From the NCBI GenBank assembly GCA_018066805.1, contig JAGPVX010000029.1, forward strand, positions 1-64,000: DNA of 64,000 bases, read 5' to 3'. This stretch comes from Paraperlucidibaca sp. (lineage in GTDB: Bacteria > Pseudomonadota > Gammaproteobacteria > Pseudomonadales > Moraxellaceae). The notes under the pieces were generated by a model, which did no database searches, was not told where the DNA came from, and saw only the letters and a list, made by a program, of their open reading frames with translations. Shown here in pieces: positions 38,360-49,189 of the stretch (its first letter is position 1; every line of letters starts with the position of its first letter). Position numbers and translations under genes: made by a program.

Positions 38360-39598
38360 TTAACCTCCGAAGTCGTCGAGCAAGATATTTTCTCGATCGA
38401 CACCTAAGTCTTCGAGCATTTTGATCACGGCGGCGTTCATCATGGGTGGGCCACACATGTAAAATTCGCAATCTTCTGGCGCTGGATGATCCTTCAGGTA
38501 GTTCTCAAGCAAGACCTGATGGATAAAGCCTGAATACCCTGTCCAGTTATCTTCTGGCTGTGGTTCAGAAAGAGCCAAATGCCATTCGAAATTGGGGTTT
38601 TCTGCCGCCAGCTTGTCGTATTCATCGACATAGAATGTTTCACGTAAGGAGCGCGCACCATACCAGAAGCTAATTTTACGCTGGCTGTTTAAGCGCTTAA
38701 GTTGATCAAATAAATGCGAGCGCATCGGCGCCATGCCGGCACCGCCACCAATAAAGATCATCTCAGCTTCGGTTTTCTTCGCGTAGAACTCGCCGAACGG
38801 CCCAAATACAGTGATTTTATCGCCAGGTTTGCGTGAGAACACATAGGACGACATTTTACCTGCAGGGATTTCATCGAGCTGGCGCAATGGCGGCGTAGCA
38901 ATTCGAATATTGAACTTCAGAACGCCTTTCTCATCGGGGTAGTTCGCCATCGAGTAAGCGCGAATGGTCGTGTCTTCGACTTTCGACTTCACTTTAAGCA
39001 GACCAAATTTCTCCCAATCAGCGCGGTACTCATCAGAAATATCCATGTCGCTATAGTTGCATTCGTAAGGTGGGATTTCTAACTGCACATAGCCACCGGC
39101 GCGGAAGTTTACATCCTCACCTTCAGGCAGTTTCAGCACTAACTCTTTGATAAATGTTGCTACGTTATCGTTAGAAACAACTTCACATTCCCAGCGCTTA
39201 ACACCGAAGAAAGCTTCGTCGAGCTCAATTTCCATATCTTGCTTGATTTGTAACTGGCAGCCCAAGCGCCAGCCTTCTTTAATCTCGCCTTTGGTAAAAT
39301 GTGGCTCTTCTGTTGGCAAAATATCGCCACCGCCAGACTTCACGCGCACGCGACACTGGCCACAAGTGCCACCACCGCCGCAGGCTGAGGATAAGAAAAT
39401 CTTCTGATCCGCCAATGCCTGTAAAAGCTTGTTGCCGCTATTAACCTCTAAGCGCTTTTCAGGGTCTTCATTAATGTCGATAGACACTGCGCCGGTCGAT
39501 ACCAAGCGCGAGCGCGCAGCCAAAATAAATAGCACCAGCAGCAAGACTGTGCCGGTGAACATCACCATCGAGAGGACAATGACCATTGGTGTGGACAT
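38360..39598 (-). CDS. nqrF: Na+-NQR subunit F (NADH dehydrogenase)
   Basis: Electron entry subunit: NADH to FAD to a 2Fe-2S cluster. One N-terminal membrane helix (about 4-27) precedes the ferredoxin domain with ligands Cys73, Cys79, Cys82 and Cys114 in [12 protein letters not shown] and RLGCQL. The FAD site ([11 protein letters not shown]) and NAD domain ([14 protein letters not shown]) follow. The 412 residues match the family (about 407). Confidence 0.97.
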   Translation of the reverse strand: MSTPMVIVLSMVMFTGTVLLLVLFILAARSRLVSTGAVSIDINEDPEKRLEVNSGNKLLQALADQKIFLSSACGGGGTCGQCRVRVKSGGGDILPTEEPHFTKGEIKEGWRLGCQLQIKQDMEIELDEAFFGVKRWECEVVSNDNVATFIKELVLKLPEGEDVNFRAGGYVQLEIPPYECNYSDMDISDEYRADWEKFGLLKVKSKVEDTTIRAYSMANYPDEKGVLKFNIRIATPPLRQLDEIPAGKMSSYVFSRKPGDKITVFGPFGEFYAKKTEAEMIFIGGGAGMAPMRSHLFDQLKRLNSQRKISFWYGARSLRETFYVDEYDKLAAENPNFEWHLALSEPQPEDNWTGYSGFIHQVLLENYLKDHPAPEDCEFYMCGPPMMNAAVIKMLEDLGVDRENILLDDFGG

Positions 39599-39610
39599 AA
39601 TGCTGCCTCC

Positions 39611-40231
39611 TTAAAGTTGAATGCCGGAGAAGGACATAAAGCCAAGAGCCATTAGTCCTACCGAGATGAAGGTGATGCCAAGGCCTTGCATGCCGCCGGG
39701 CACATCGCTGTATTTGAGTTTTTCGCGAATTGCCGCCAATAGCACAATGGCCAACGCCCATGACACGCCCGAGCCAACACCATAAACCACCGATTCCGGT
39801 AGGTTATAGTCACGCTCTTGCATGAACAAAGAGCCACCTAAAATGGCGCAGTTCACTGTAATCAATGGCAGATAAATGCCAAGCGCGTTGTACAGCGCCG
39901 GCAGATATTTATCGCACGCCATCTCAATGACCTGAACCATGGCAGCGATCGTGCAGATATACGTGAGCAGCGATAAGAAGCTCAAATCAATAGCACTGGC
40001 GCCTTCTAGACCTGTCCACTGCAGCCCGCCTTCTTTCAGAAAGTACTGCCACATCAAGTTGTTGACTGGCACAGTGATGGTTTGCACCACCACCACAGCC
40101 ATGCCTAAAGAGAACGCTGTAGTAACTTTTTTCGATATCGCTAAAAAAGTACACATGCCCAGGAAAAATGCCAGCGCCATGTTCTCAATGAACACTGCAC
40201 GCACAAACAGACTAAGGTAATGCTCCAACAT
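39611..40231 (-). CDS. nqrE: Na+-NQR subunit E
   Basis: Integral membrane subunit, six helices, 206 residues (family about 198). The metal-binding cysteines shared with NqrD are seen at Cys27 (GMCTFLA) and Cys128 (TVNCAILGG). It contributes to the intramembrane iron centre that relays electrons between NqrF and NqrC. It is located between nqrF and nqrD in the standard order. Confidence 0.96.
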   Translation of the reverse strand: MLEHYLSLFVRAVFIENMALAFFLGMCTFLAISKKVTTAFSLGMAVVVVQTITVPVNNLMWQYFLKEGGLQWTGLEGASAIDLSFLSLLTYICTIAAMVQVIEMACDKYLPALYNALGIYLPLITVNCAILGGSLFMQERDYNLPESVVYGVGSGVSWALAIVLLAAIREKLKYSDVPGGMQGLGITFISVGLMALGFMSFSGIQL

Positions 40232-40246
40232 AATCTCTCTCCTACC

Positions 40247-40918
40247 TTAGTGTGTCGGCGTCGCGCGCGTATTGGGCGCGATACGGAATTCGGTGCTTTC
40301 TTGTTGCTCAGTTTTCCAGGAGCGCAGCGCCCAGATGATCAAGCCGATCAAGAAAAATGCCGATGGCGGCAGTAATAGCAAGCCATTGGGGACATACCAG
40401 CCACCATTGCTTACTGTTGGCAGCACGGTGAGACCGAAGAATGTGCCTGAGCCCAAAACTTCACGAATCAAGGCCACCAGCATGAGTAGCGCGGAATAGC
40501 CTAGACCGTTACCTATACCGTCGATAAAGCTCAGCGTGGGTGGGTTTTTCATGGCGAAGGCTTCTAGGCGACCCATGACGATGCAGTTGGTGATAATCAA
40601 ACCAACAAACACCGACATTTGCTTGGCAATGCCGGGAGCAAAGGCGCGCAAAACTTGATCCACAATAATCACCAAGGTCGCAACAATCACCATCTGCACA
40701 ATAATGCGAATGGAGTTTGGAATGACGCTGCGGATCATCGAGACAAAAAGGCTAGAAAACGCGGCCACTGCCGTTAGACCAATCGACATCGCTAAAGCGG
40801 TGTTCATATTGGAAGTAACTGCTAGCGCCGAGCAGATGCCCAACACCTGAAAAATCACCGGGTTGGTATTGAGGATAGGGCCTAATAAAATCGATTTGAC
40901 CGGGACTTGATCGGACAT
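40247..40918 (-). CDS. nqrD: Na+-NQR subunit D
   Basis: Integral membrane subunit paired with NqrE; six helices, 223 residues. Cys29 (LGICSALAV) and Cys112 (IITNCIVMG) lie at the same positions as the iron ligands of Vibrio NqrD. The C-terminal tail after the last helix ([20 protein letters not shown]) is slightly longer than usual. Confidence 0.96.
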   Translation of the reverse strand: MSDQVPVKSILLGPILNTNPVIFQVLGICSALAVTSNMNTALAMSIGLTAVAAFSSLFVSMIRSVIPNSIRIIVQMVIVATLVIIVDQVLRAFAPGIAKQMSVFVGLIITNCIVMGRLEAFAMKNPPTLSFIDGIGNGLGYSALLMLVALIREVLGSGTFFGLTVLPTVSNGGWYVPNGLLLLPPSAFFLIGLIIWALRSWKTEQQESTEFRIAPNTRATPTH

Positions 40919-40920
40919 GA

Positions 40921-41706
40921 TTACACTCCTGACTCGCGGACTTTACTTAGGAACGCTTTAAAACCTAAGTCGCCCATCCAAAATTCCACCATATTGCTCA
41001 CGCCATTACTGGTCAGCGTGGCACCAGACAAAGCATCAATTTGGTACTCAGCACCTGGCTTGGCGGGATCTACTCCGCCTTTTTTCAGATGTAAGCGAGG
41101 TTGCCCTTCAGGCCCATAAACATGCTTGCCGACCCATTGAGCCTGCCACTTCGGATTATCAATTTCGCCGCCAAGGCCCGGTGTTTCGGCTTGATCAGTG
41201 AAGGTAATGCCTGCAACCGTATTGGCGTCTTTTTCAAGCACCAAATAGCCATACATAGTCGACCACAGGCCATAGCCTGAGACTGGTAGTATTAAACGCT
41301 GAAGCTGGCCTTGCTCATCACGCAGCACATAGACGTCGGCTTTTTCAGCACGACGCTTAATATCTGCCACATCTTGCTCACCGACTAACTGCATTGAGCT
41401 TTCAGGCTGCTTAGTTGCTTTGCGCTGGTCGTAGCGGTCATCTAGCTCAATACGGCTGTAGGCGCCAGTATTCAGGTCGACTAGATAGCGCTCGAACTTT
41501 TTAAACTCCGTACCGACTTCGGCGGCATCGCCTTGACCCTCGGCCAAGACACCAGCAGCGGCCAAAATCTTGCGTTGCTTATCGAGCGCTTGGTTTTTGA
41601 GCTGGATGGGCTTGAGCAAGGTCACTGCTGCCGCTAGCGCCACCGAACAAACCACCGACAACACGATCGCGACGGTGATGGTTTTTAGCTGAGATTCATT
41701 AGCCAT
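40921..41706 (-). CDS. nqrC: Na+-NQR subunit C (covalent FMN)
   Basis: Membrane-anchored periplasmic flavoprotein of 261 residues. The ApbE target motif [10 protein letters not shown] places the FMN-bearing threonine at Thr230. One N-terminal helix (about 8-30) anchors it. It overlaps nqrB by 8 bases. apbE in the same operon supplies the flavin transfer. Confidence 0.97.
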   Translation of the reverse strand: MANESQLKTITVAIVLSVVCSVALAAAVTLLKPIQLKNQALDKQRKILAAAGVLAEGQGDAAEVGTEFKKFERYLVDLNTGAYSRIELDDRYDQRKATKQPESSMQLVGEQDVADIKRRAEKADVYVLRDEQGQLQRLILPVSGYGLWSTMYGYLVLEKDANTVAGITFTDQAETPGLGGEIDNPKWQAQWVGKHVYGPEGQPRLHLKKGGVDPAKPGAEYQIDALSGATLTSNGVSNMVEFWMGDLGFKAFLSKVRESGV

Positions 41707-42964
41707 TGCGCGCGATCCTCCGCTTAATATTGGACTGCATTACAAAATAATCGATCAGCGGAGCGGTCAAATTAGCAAACAGAATCGCCAACATCATGCC
41801 CTCGGGATAGGCCGGGTTGACGATGCGAATCAGTGCCACCATGACGCCAACGACAATGCCGAAAATCCAACGGCCCTTATGTGTCATTGCCGCCGATACC
41901 GGATCGGTAGCCATAAACACCATGCCGAAAGCAAAGCCGCCGAGGACTAAATGCCAGTACCAGGGCACGGCAAACATCGGGTTAGTATCGGAGCCAATGG
42001 CGTTAAATAGCGAGGTGGTGGCGATCATGCCGATCATCACACCGCCCATGATGCGGAATGAGGCAACTCGCGTGGCCAGCAAAATCGCCGCGCCAATAGC
42101 GATGCCCAAGGTCGACACTTCACCCATGGAGCCGGGGATATTGCCGATGAAAGCATCGATCCACGTAATGGCTTGCAAGCCGCCATCACCTACGCGCTGA
42201 ATCGCCTCAATGCCCGCAGCTTTGGCTTGACCCAGTGCAGTAGCGCCAGTCCAACCATCGATAGCCTGCCCCCAAAGTGCTGGATTCACAGCAGTCCAGA
42301 CGGTGTCGCCAGACATTTGCGCTGGATAAGCAAAGAACAAGAATGCGCGACCAGACAAGGCCGGGTTAACGAAGTTTTTGCCAGTACCACCAAAGACTTC
42401 TTTGGCAATAACCACACCAAAGGTGATGCCGAGAGCAACTTGCCAGAGCGGTACAGTCGGCGGGCAAACCAGCGCAAACAGGATGGACGTAACGAAGAAA
42501 CCCTCGTTGACTTCATGGCCACGCTTTTGCGCAAACAACACTTCCCAGAAGCCGCCGACAATGAATGTGGTCAGATAAATTGGCACAAAGAAAGTGGCGC
42601 CATAAATAAAGCAGTGCCAGAGATTGGTGGCATCGAAGCCCGCTAGCAGCGAGATCAACCAGACACGCCAAGCATCAACGGCCATATCAGGGGTGCCGCC
42701 AGGCACATTGCCAAGTACGGTTAATGACTGGTTGCCGATATTCCACATGCCGATGATCATGGCTGGGAATGTTGCCATCCACACCAAAATCATGATGCGC
42801 TTCAAGTCGATAGAGTCGCGCACGTGCGCTGCTGAATGGGTGACTTGCTTCGGGCTATAAAAGAAGGTGTCTACGGCCTCAAATAGCGCCGCCCAATTTT
42901 CGTGTTTGCCGCCTTTTTGGAAATCTGGCGCCATTTGTTCGAGTTTATTTTTTACCCAACTCAC
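41699..42964 (-). CDS. nqrB: Na+-NQR subunit B (covalent FMN, riboflavin)
   Basis: Main sodium-translocating subunit with about ten helices. The flavinylation motif DGWTGAT at residues 236-242 makes Thr242 the FMN site (Vibrio Thr236). The 421 residues agree with the family (about 415). The charged N-terminal stretch [14 protein letters not shown] is typical. It lies 3 bases downstream of nqrA. Confidence 0.97.
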   Translation of the reverse strand: MSWVKNKLEQMAPDFQKGGKHENWAALFEAVDTFFYSPKQVTHSAAHVRDSIDLKRIMILVWMATFPAMIIGMWNIGNQSLTVLGNVPGGTPDMAVDAWRVWLISLLAGFDATNLWHCFIYGATFFVPIYLTTFIVGGFWEVLFAQKRGHEVNEGFFVTSILFALVCPPTVPLWQVALGITFGVVIAKEVFGGTGKNFVNPALSGRAFLFFAYPAQMSGDTVWTAVNPALWGQAIDGWTGATALGQAKAAGIEAIQRVGDGGLQAITWIDAFIGNIPGSMGEVSTLGIAIGAAILLATRVASFRIMGGVMIGMIATTSLFNAIGSDTNPMFAVPWYWHLVLGGFAFGMVFMATDPVSAAMTHKGRWIFGIVVGVMVALIRIVNPAYPEGMMLAILFANLTAPLIDYFVMQSNIKRRIARNG

Positions 42965-42967
42965 GGC

Positions 42968-44302
42968 TTAACCCTCCTTCTCAATGCGGGTCAAAACATC
43001 ACGAAGGATGGGACCGTATTCGTATTTTCCTGGGCATGCATAGGTGCACAGCGCCAAGTCTTCTTCATCTAGCTCGAGAGCGCCAAGGGCGATAGCTTGG
43101 TCATCATCACCAACAATCAGACTACGTAAAAGCTGAGTTGGCAGAATATCCAAAGGCATTAGTGCCTCATAGGTGCCTACTGGCACCATGGCGCGCTCGG
43201 AGCCATTAGTACTCGTGGTGAAGGCAAATTCGCGTTTTAAGAACTTACCTAAGTACAAGTTCAGCACTGAGCTGCGGTGAGTGCCGGGGCGCACATAGTG
43301 CAGCAGCTCACGATCGTGGCCTTCTTCTAATGCAGACACTTGCAAGTGGTAGCGACCTAGGTAAGCCTCAGCCCCACGCACCTGACGACCCGACAATACC
43401 GAGCCCGAAATGCTACGGTTTTCGCCAGCAACGAGTTCGCCATCGAGCATCTCAGTGATGTTGGCACCAACGACGGTGCGAATTAGGCGCGGCTCTTTCA
43501 CTACTGGCCCGGCAACAGCAATTACGCGCTGGCTATCGAGGCAACCCGTGGCAAATAAACGGCCAATCGCCATCACATCTTGATAATTCAAATGCCAGGC
43601 TTGGCGCTGCGCTGATACTGGCGCAACGAAGTGCATATGCGTGCCGACTAGGCCTGCTGGGTGTGGACCACTGAAAGTTTCAGCACGGGCATTACCGGTG
43701 CTGAAAGTATCTGTCGGCGCTTTCGCAACAATGACTGGTGCGCCTAAGCGAGCCAACACCGCCAGACCATTAACAAAGGCAGGTTCATCTTCAGCGATGA
43801 CCAGCGCTGGCTGTACGGCATGTGGGTTGGTATCCATGGCATTAACAAATAGCGCCGATGGCGTAGTGCCTGGCACTGGCACTTTGCTGAATGGTCGCGT
43901 GCGTAGCGCAGTCCATAAGCCGGAAACACGCAGTTGCTCGGTGACAGCTTCCGCGCTCAATGAGGACAAGGCATCAACACTGTGCGCCGTGAATTTTTCG
44001 ACATCATCGATTGTTGGATCGATATCGATAACCAGTGATAAAAATACACGCCGAGCACCGCGGTTCACTGCGCGCACACGACCGCTGGCAGGGGCAGTAA
44101 ATACGACCTGAGCGTTCTTTTTGTCACTGAAAAGAATTTGGCCACAACGAACGCTATCGCCTTCGGCGACTTGCATCGTGGGCTGTAAGCCAGGGTAGTC
44201 GGCACCAACAATGGCCACTGAGCGAACGGCAGGCGAACGGCTAATGGCTTGCTTGGGCGCTCCAGACAGAGGCAAGTCGAGGCCTCGTTTGATTTTAATC
44301 AT
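42968..44302 (-). CDS. nqrA: Na+-NQR subunit A
   Basis: Peripheral cytoplasmic subunit, first gene of the operon. N-terminal [18 protein letters not shown] and the C-terminal [15 protein letters not shown] block are the family signatures. The 444 residues match. GAACC-rich sequence precedes the ATG at 44300-44302, and 142 bases containing the gap terminator separate it from gap upstream, so an nqr promoter should lie in 44303-44400. Confidence 0.97.
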   Translation of the reverse strand: MIKIKRGLDLPLSGAPKQAISRSPAVRSVAIVGADYPGLQPTMQVAEGDSVRCGQILFSDKKNAQVVFTAPASGRVRAVNRGARRVFLSLVIDIDPTIDDVEKFTAHSVDALSSLSAEAVTEQLRVSGLWTALRTRPFSKVPVPGTTPSALFVNAMDTNPHAVQPALVIAEDEPAFVNGLAVLARLGAPVIVAKAPTDTFSTGNARAETFSGPHPAGLVGTHMHFVAPVSAQRQAWHLNYQDVMAIGRLFATGCLDSQRVIAVAGPVVKEPRLIRTVVGANITEMLDGELVAGENRSISGSVLSGRQVRGAEAYLGRYHLQVSALEEGHDRELLHYVRPGTHRSSVLNLYLGKFLKREFAFTTSTNGSERAMVPVGTYEALMPLDILPTQLLRSLIVGDDDQAIALGALELDEEDLALCTYACPGKYEYGPILRDVLTRIEKEG

Positions 44303-44394
44303 GGTGGGTTCCAGCGCGTCTAAGACTAATCTTCACCGTCACGCCTTGCGTGGCACGGTCCGATACTTATTGTTCTAAAGCAGCAGGCGCAAGG

Positions 44395-44435
44395 CCTTAT
44401 AAAACGCTGAGTGGGGGTATATGCCTCCACTCAGC
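44395..44435 (-). terminator. Terminator after gap
   Basis: GCTGAGTGG pairs with CCACTCAGC (hairpin 44406-44435, loop with inner pairs), followed on the minus strand by GTTTTAT. It lies 10 bases beyond the gap stop and separates gap from nqrA. Confidence 0.85.
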
Positions 44436-44444
44436 CCGACTAGA

Positions 44445-45899
44445 TTAACCTTCTAGCGGCAGCGTTAGGTAGTGCGCGCCAGCAATTTGCTCGGCAATGC
44501 GCATGACCTGGCAGCTATAGCCCATCTCGTTGTCATACCAGACATAGAGATTGGCGTGGTTGCCGTTAACGATGGTGGCTTGGGCATCAAAAACACCGGC
44601 CGAACGCGAACCGATAAAGTCGGTCGAAACGACTTCGGTTGAGTTGGTGAAGTCGATTTGCTCTTGCAGGCTCGAATGCAGCGAGACATTACGCAAGAAC
44701 TCATTGAGCTCTTCGCGGCTTGCTGCTGTATTTAAGGTCAGGCTCAAAATAGCCATGGACACATTCGGTGTTGGTACGCGAATCGAATTGCCAGTGAGCT
44801 TGCCCAGCAACTCAGGCAAGGCTTTAGCAACGGCTTTCGCGGCACCAGTTTCGGTAATAACCATGTTCAATACTGCCGAACGACCACGACGATCTGCCGG
44901 GTGGTAGTTGTCGATCAGGTTTTGGTCATTAGTGAATGAGTGCACGGTTTCAACGTGGCCAGACGAAATGCCGTACTGATCGTTCATCACTTTCAATATC
45001 GGTGTGATGGCGTTGGTAGTGCATGAAGCCGCAGACAAAATGGTGTCAGCATCAGTAATGCTGTCGCTGTTTACGCCATAAACGATGTTTTTGATGTCGC
45101 CTTTGGCTGGCGCGGTAAGAACCACGCGAGCAACGCCTGGGCATTTCAAGTGACGGCCAAGGCCTTCGCTGTCCTTTAACTTGCCAGTGTTATCAATGAG
45201 CAAGGCATTGTTGATGCCATAAGCTGCGTAATCGATATCTTCTGGGTTGCTGCCATAGATGACTTTAATGAAGTTGCCGTTGGCGATGATCGCTTCGTTT
45301 TCTTCATCGACCGAAATCGTGCCTTCGAATGGGCCGTGAATAGAATCACGGCGCAGCAAGGACGCACGTTTTTGTAGGTCGCCATCGGTAGTTTTACGCA
45401 CCACGATGGCACGCAGACGCAGGCCGCCTTCGTTGCCGGCTTTCTCGATGAGCAAGCGCGCCAAAATACGACCGATACGGCCAAAGCCATAAAGCACGAC
45501 ATCGCGTGGCTCGCCTAAGGACTTCAGGCCAACGCCTGGCGCAACGGCTTTCTCAACAAAGGCGCGCAGGTCTTGACCAGCGCCATGTTCGCGGAAGTCG
45601 ATAGCGATTTTGCCAATATCAACTTGGCAGGCACCGAGACCAAGGCTTTTTACCATTTCCAAGATAGGGAAAGTGTCGACCACCGACAAATCGCCAGCAA
45701 TCATGCGCACGCGACGGTGATACTTGAGGATTTGAATCACCGAGCGATTCACTAAAGCGCGACCAAATACCGTAACGATGACGTTGTTTTCACGGTGTAA
45801 ATTACCAATCTGCGGAATCATCGATTCGGCAATGGCTTCACGGTTTTTCCAACGACCAAAATGGTCGGCTTGCAGTGCTTTAATGGTATCGACAGACAC
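44445..45899 (-). CDS. Glyceraldehyde-3-phosphate dehydrogenase with long N-terminal extension
   Basis: The C-terminal 350 residues are a GAPDH: NAD fold with VLYGFGRIGRILARLL, catalytic cysteine in SAASCTTNAITPIL, and YVWYDNEMGYS at the end. About 130 residues before the NAD fold (RWKNREAIAESMIPQIGNLH and onward) are absent from the usual 335-residue enzymes. A similar long form lies beside nqr in Pseudomonas. I take the GTG at 45897-45899 because GAGG is about 8 bases upstream, giving 484 residues. The direction in metabolism (glycolysis or gluconeogenesis) is not deducible here. Confidence 0.88.
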   Translation of the reverse strand: MSVDTIKALQADHFGRWKNREAIAESMIPQIGNLHRENNVIVTVFGRALVNRSVIQILKYHRRVRMIAGDLSVVDTFPILEMVKSLGLGACQVDIGKIAIDFREHGAGQDLRAFVEKAVAPGVGLKSLGEPRDVVLYGFGRIGRILARLLIEKAGNEGGLRLRAIVVRKTTDGDLQKRASLLRRDSIHGPFEGTISVDEENEAIIANGNFIKVIYGSNPEDIDYAAYGINNALLIDNTGKLKDSEGLGRHLKCPGVARVVLTAPAKGDIKNIVYGVNSDSITDADTILSAASCTTNAITPILKVMNDQYGISSGHVETVHSFTNDQNLIDNYHPADRRGRSAVLNMVITETGAAKAVAKALPELLGKLTGNSIRVPTPNVSMAILSLTLNTAASREELNEFLRNVSLHSSLQEQIDFTNSTEVVSTDFIGSRSAGVFDAQATIVNGNHANLYVWYDNEMGYSCQVMRIAEQIAGAHYLTLPLEG

Positions 45900-46014
45900 G
45901 ATAGAGAACCTCACGGGGCATTTTAGATGGGGCGAAGTTTACGGTTTTACACCAGCTCCGACCAGTGTTGTCATACTTAGTGCGTCAAATGTGGATAAAC
46001 GGTAGACAAAAGTC

Positions 46015-46809
46015 TTAAGCAGCGGCGTCTTTATCGGCCTCGGATCGAGTAAATACCGGCGACTCGGGCCGCGACAGCGCGGCATCGTAGCGATAGCCAT
46101 CAATATCGAAATCTAGCAGTGCCTCAGGCGTACTAATGCGCTCTTGGATTAGCCACGCCGCCATTCGGCCACGAGCTTTTTTGGCAAAAAAGCTGATGAT
46201 TTTGAATTGACCGTTTTTTTCATCACGAAATTGCGGCGTAATTAAGCGCCCCTGCAGCTTTTTCGGCTGGATGGCGCGAAAGTATTCCTGCGATGCCAGA
46301 TTCACCAAAACTTCGTCGCCCTGCTCAGCTACGGCGGTGTTTACCGCCTCGGTGAGCTGATCGCCCCAAAACTCGTAGAGATTTTTGCCGCGAGGGTTAT
46401 TCAAGTCAGTGCCCATTTCCAAGCGATATGGGCGCATATAGTCGAGCGGACGCAACAGGCCATAGAGCCCTGAAAGTATACGCAGGTGCTGCTGGGCCTG
46501 AACTAAGTCATCGGCGCTAAAGCGTGAGACATCAAGGCCGGTATAAACATCACCTTTGAAGGCAAATAACGCAGGGCGTGCTTCTGGCGCACCAAAGGAT
46601 GGCTGCCATTCGTTATAACGCGCAACATTAAGGCTCGCTAACTTATCGGAGAGACTCATTAAGCTGGCGATTTCAGCGGGCGTTTTTTCTTTCAGCACAT
46701 CGATAAGCTCGGCAGCTTCGCTAACGTATTGCGGCTGAGTCGGCGCGACAAAGGCTGGCAGTGGCGTTTCATAGTCCAAGGTTTTGGCCGGCGACACGAT
46801 AATCAGCAT
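46015..46809 (-). CDS. yaaA: Peroxide stress protein YaaA (DUF328)
   Basis: A 264-residue DNA-binding protein that lowers intracellular iron after peroxide stress in E. coli. The signature LIIVSPAKTLDYETPLP at the start, FKGDVYTGLDV, RILSGLYGLLRPLDYMRPYR and NLASQEYFRAIQ are typical. I take the ATG at 46807-46809 with AGGAGCT upstream; a longer reading adds 11 unrelated codons. It stands alone, divergent from the next gene. Confidence 0.94.
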   Translation of the reverse strand: MLIIVSPAKTLDYETPLPAFVAPTQPQYVSEAAELIDVLKEKTPAEIASLMSLSDKLASLNVARYNEWQPSFGAPEARPALFAFKGDVYTGLDVSRFSADDLVQAQQHLRILSGLYGLLRPLDYMRPYRLEMGTDLNNPRGKNLYEFWGDQLTEAVNTAVAEQGDEVLVNLASQEYFRAIQPKKLQGRLITPQFRDEKNGQFKIISFFAKKARGRMAAWLIQERISTPEALLDFDIDGYRYDAALSRPESPVFTRSEADKDAAA

Positions 46810-46916
46810 GAGAGCTCCTACATAGCGAAATAGCATGGGCATAGTATAGTCACGCCCTCAACTCCAGCGGGCAATCGTACAAATGATTGTCTGCATTAGA
46901 CAGCAAAGAGACGTTT

Positions 46917-47786
46917 ATGGTTTTAGCCGACGCCACCACCCTGCCTATTATTGCCGACAGTCATCAACGCCTGAGTGCTCGCGTGTGGCGTATTACTGCG
47001 GCCAATCCAAGCATCATGACTGGGCCTGGCACCAATACTTATCTGCTGATTGGCCAAAGCTGCGTAGCCATGGTTGATCCAGGCCCTGCCGATGACGCGC
47101 ATTTAACAGCCATGCTGGCAGCTATCGCTGAAGCCAATTTACCTCTGACGCACATCTTGCTCACCCACACGCATCGCGACCATTCGCCGGGCACGCAGGC
47201 GCTAGTCGCCGCCACTGGCGCGCTAGTGTGTGGCATGCCGCCTTTAGCCGAAGACCCCAGCCAAGATCGCGATACCGTGATTGAAGAGATTTGGGCCGAT
47301 GGCTATCGCTTTCAGGAGCTGGGCTGGCCGCTAGAGGTCATTCATACGCCTGGGCATGTCGAAAATCATCTCTGCTTTCACTGCCCCGATGAGCAATGGG
47401 TGATTACTGGTGACCATATTATCCAAGGCTCAACCGTGGTCATCATTCCGCCACATGGCCGCCTTGGCGATTATGTTCGCTCACTGAATAAGCTTTTAGA
47501 TCGCGGCATTGAGTACTTGCTACCTGGGCATGGCACCGTGATGGCCAATGCCGAAGCTGTAGTCGCAGGCACCGTAGCGCACCGCCTGCAGCGCGAAAAC
47601 AAAGTCATAGCTGCGCTGGCAAAACACCCGCCAGCCAGCCTCGCCGACTGGGTGCCCATTGTTTATGACGATGTCTCACCGCATTTGCACCCCATTGCAC
47701 GTTTCAGCCTCTGGGCGCACTTACTCAAGCTCGCTGAAGACGGCGTAGTCACAGAGATCGACGGCATTTGGCAGCAAGTGCGTTAA
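46917..47786 (+). CDS. MBL-fold metallohydrolase (LACTB2-like)
   Basis: A 289-residue beta-lactamase-fold protein with an intact dinuclear zinc site: HTHRDHSPG, GHVENHLCF and TGDHI followed by LLPGHGTVM. Human LACTB2 is an RNA endonuclease and bacterial relatives are often called hydroxyacylglutathione hydrolase-like; the real substrate is unknown. The start ATG at 46917 has AAAGAGA upstream; a reading from 46887 starts 10 codons earlier without a ribosome site. The ABC1 kinase follows 38 bases later. Confidence 0.88.
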   Translation: MVLADATTLPIIADSHQRLSARVWRITAANPSIMTGPGTNTYLLIGQSCVAMVDPGPADDAHLTAMLAAIAEANLPLTHILLTHTHRDHSPGTQALVAATGALVCGMPPLAEDPSQDRDTVIEEIWADGYRFQELGWPLEVIHTPGHVENHLCFHCPDEQWVITGDHIIQGSTVVIIPPHGRLGDYVRSLNKLLDRGIEYLLPGHGTVMANAEAVVAGTVAHRLQRENKVIAALAKHPPASLADWVPIVYDDVSPHLHPIARFSLWAHLLKLAEDGVVTEIDGIWQQVR

Positions 47787-47824
47787 ACTCGCGCGCATAA
47801 AGTAACCGCAAGGATCGTTAATTC

Positions 47825-49180
47825 ATGGTCGATGATCGCCTAAAACGCTTAAAAACCGGTGCCTTTGAGCGCCGCTTTTCCATCGCTAAAGCCTCATTTG
47901 TCGCTGGCTCGCGCATGGCCGCCTCTGCCGCAGGCTCATTTTTCTCAGCACCTGAAAATCGCGCCACTGCCCGCCGCCAAGCCTTAGCTGAACAGGCCGA
48001 ATACCTCGTTGGCGAACTTGGTCAGCTCAAAGGCAGCGTGGTGAAAATTGGCCAAATGATGGCACTCTATGGCGAGCACTTTTTACCCGAAGAAATCACC
48101 TCTGCCCTGCACAAGCTCAATGACTCCACCGCCTCTTTGGAATGGGCGACTCTCGAACCCATCGTGCGTGAGCAACTCGGCGATCGTTTCGACGACTTAA
48201 TCATTAACCCCGAACCATTAGGTGCTGCATCTTTAGCGCAAGTACATCGCGCCAAACGCCGTAGCGATGGCGCAGAAATGGTGCTGAAAATTCAGTATCC
48301 CGGCGTTGCCGACGCCATCGATAGCGACTTAAACCTTGTCACCAGCATGCTCAAACTCACTCGCGCCGTGCCACAAACGCGCGAGTTTGAAGACTGGCTC
48401 GATGAAGTTCGTATGATGATGCATCGCGAGGTCAACTACCCGCTGGAAGCCGAAACCACGCAGTTATTCGGCGATTACCTAAAAGATGATCCGCGCTTTA
48501 TCGTGCCGAAAATCTATCCCGAATACTGTGGTGACAAGCTCATTGTGATGTCGTTTGAAACCGGCGTACCAGTCAATAGCAGCATCGTGATGGCGCTGCC
48601 ACAAGCTCGCCGCGATGCCATCTCGCTCGCCGCATTGGAAATTTGCTGCCGCGAAGTCTTCGTTTGGGGCCGACTACAAACCGATCCCAACTTCGGCAAC
48701 TACTTAGTCAAATTGAGCGATGACGGCGAGCATGATCAAATCGTCCTGCTAGATTTTGGTGCCGTCCGCGACTTCCCTGAAGAGTTGCTGTCATTGGCGC
48801 GCAACCTAACCCGCGCCTGCTTTAATCGTGATCGCCAAGCCATGATGGCGGCCATGACGGGTTTCCGCTTCCTCGACAACTTACAGCCCAATGTCCGCGA
48901 AGGCTTTCTTGACCTAGCGCTACTGGCCTTCGAGCCTTTTGCAGCCAATGAGTTTGTGCCAGCTGAAATCCTCAACGCCGACGGCCATTATTGCTGGGCA
49001 AAAAGCATGCTGCATAAACGTGCGGCAACCCAAGCCGCGCGCTCAGCGGCAAGCCGCCACTTTAGCGTGCCGCCAAAAGAGTTTATGTTTTTGAGCCGCA
49101 AATTGATGGGCGCCTACACCTTTATGACGGTGATGAACGCCCAGCTTGATGGCCGTAGCCTACTAGCGAAATACCTCTAG
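47825..49180 (+). CDS. ABC1/UbiB-family atypical kinase
   Basis: A 451-residue protein of the UbiB/ADCK family, which supports ubiquinone synthesis and lipid homeostasis. The defining KxGQ motif is KGSVVKIGQMMALYGE; the A-rich loop analogue is GAASLAQVHRAK; the catalytic pieces are DPNFGNYLVKL and LLDFGAVRDF. No C-terminal membrane helix like that of E. coli UbiB is evident, so it is the soluble ADCK-like branch. It may be co-transcribed with the MBL gene. Confidence 0.9.
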   Translation: MVDDRLKRLKTGAFERRFSIAKASFVAGSRMAASAAGSFFSAPENRATARRQALAEQAEYLVGELGQLKGSVVKIGQMMALYGEHFLPEEITSALHKLNDSTASLEWATLEPIVREQLGDRFDDLIINPEPLGAASLAQVHRAKRRSDGAEMVLKIQYPGVADAIDSDLNLVTSMLKLTRAVPQTREFEDWLDEVRMMMHREVNYPLEAETTQLFGDYLKDDPRFIVPKIYPEYCGDKLIVMSFETGVPVNSSIVMALPQARRDAISLAALEICCREVFVWGRLQTDPNFGNYLVKLSDDGEHDQIVLLDFGAVRDFPEELLSLARNLTRACFNRDRQAMMAAMTGFRFLDNLQPNVREGFLDLALLAFEPFAANEFVPAEILNADGHYCWAKSMLHKRAATQAARSAASRHFSVPPKEFMFLSRKLMGAYTFMTVMNAQLDGRSLLAKYL

Positions 49181-49189
49181 CGAGTGCTG

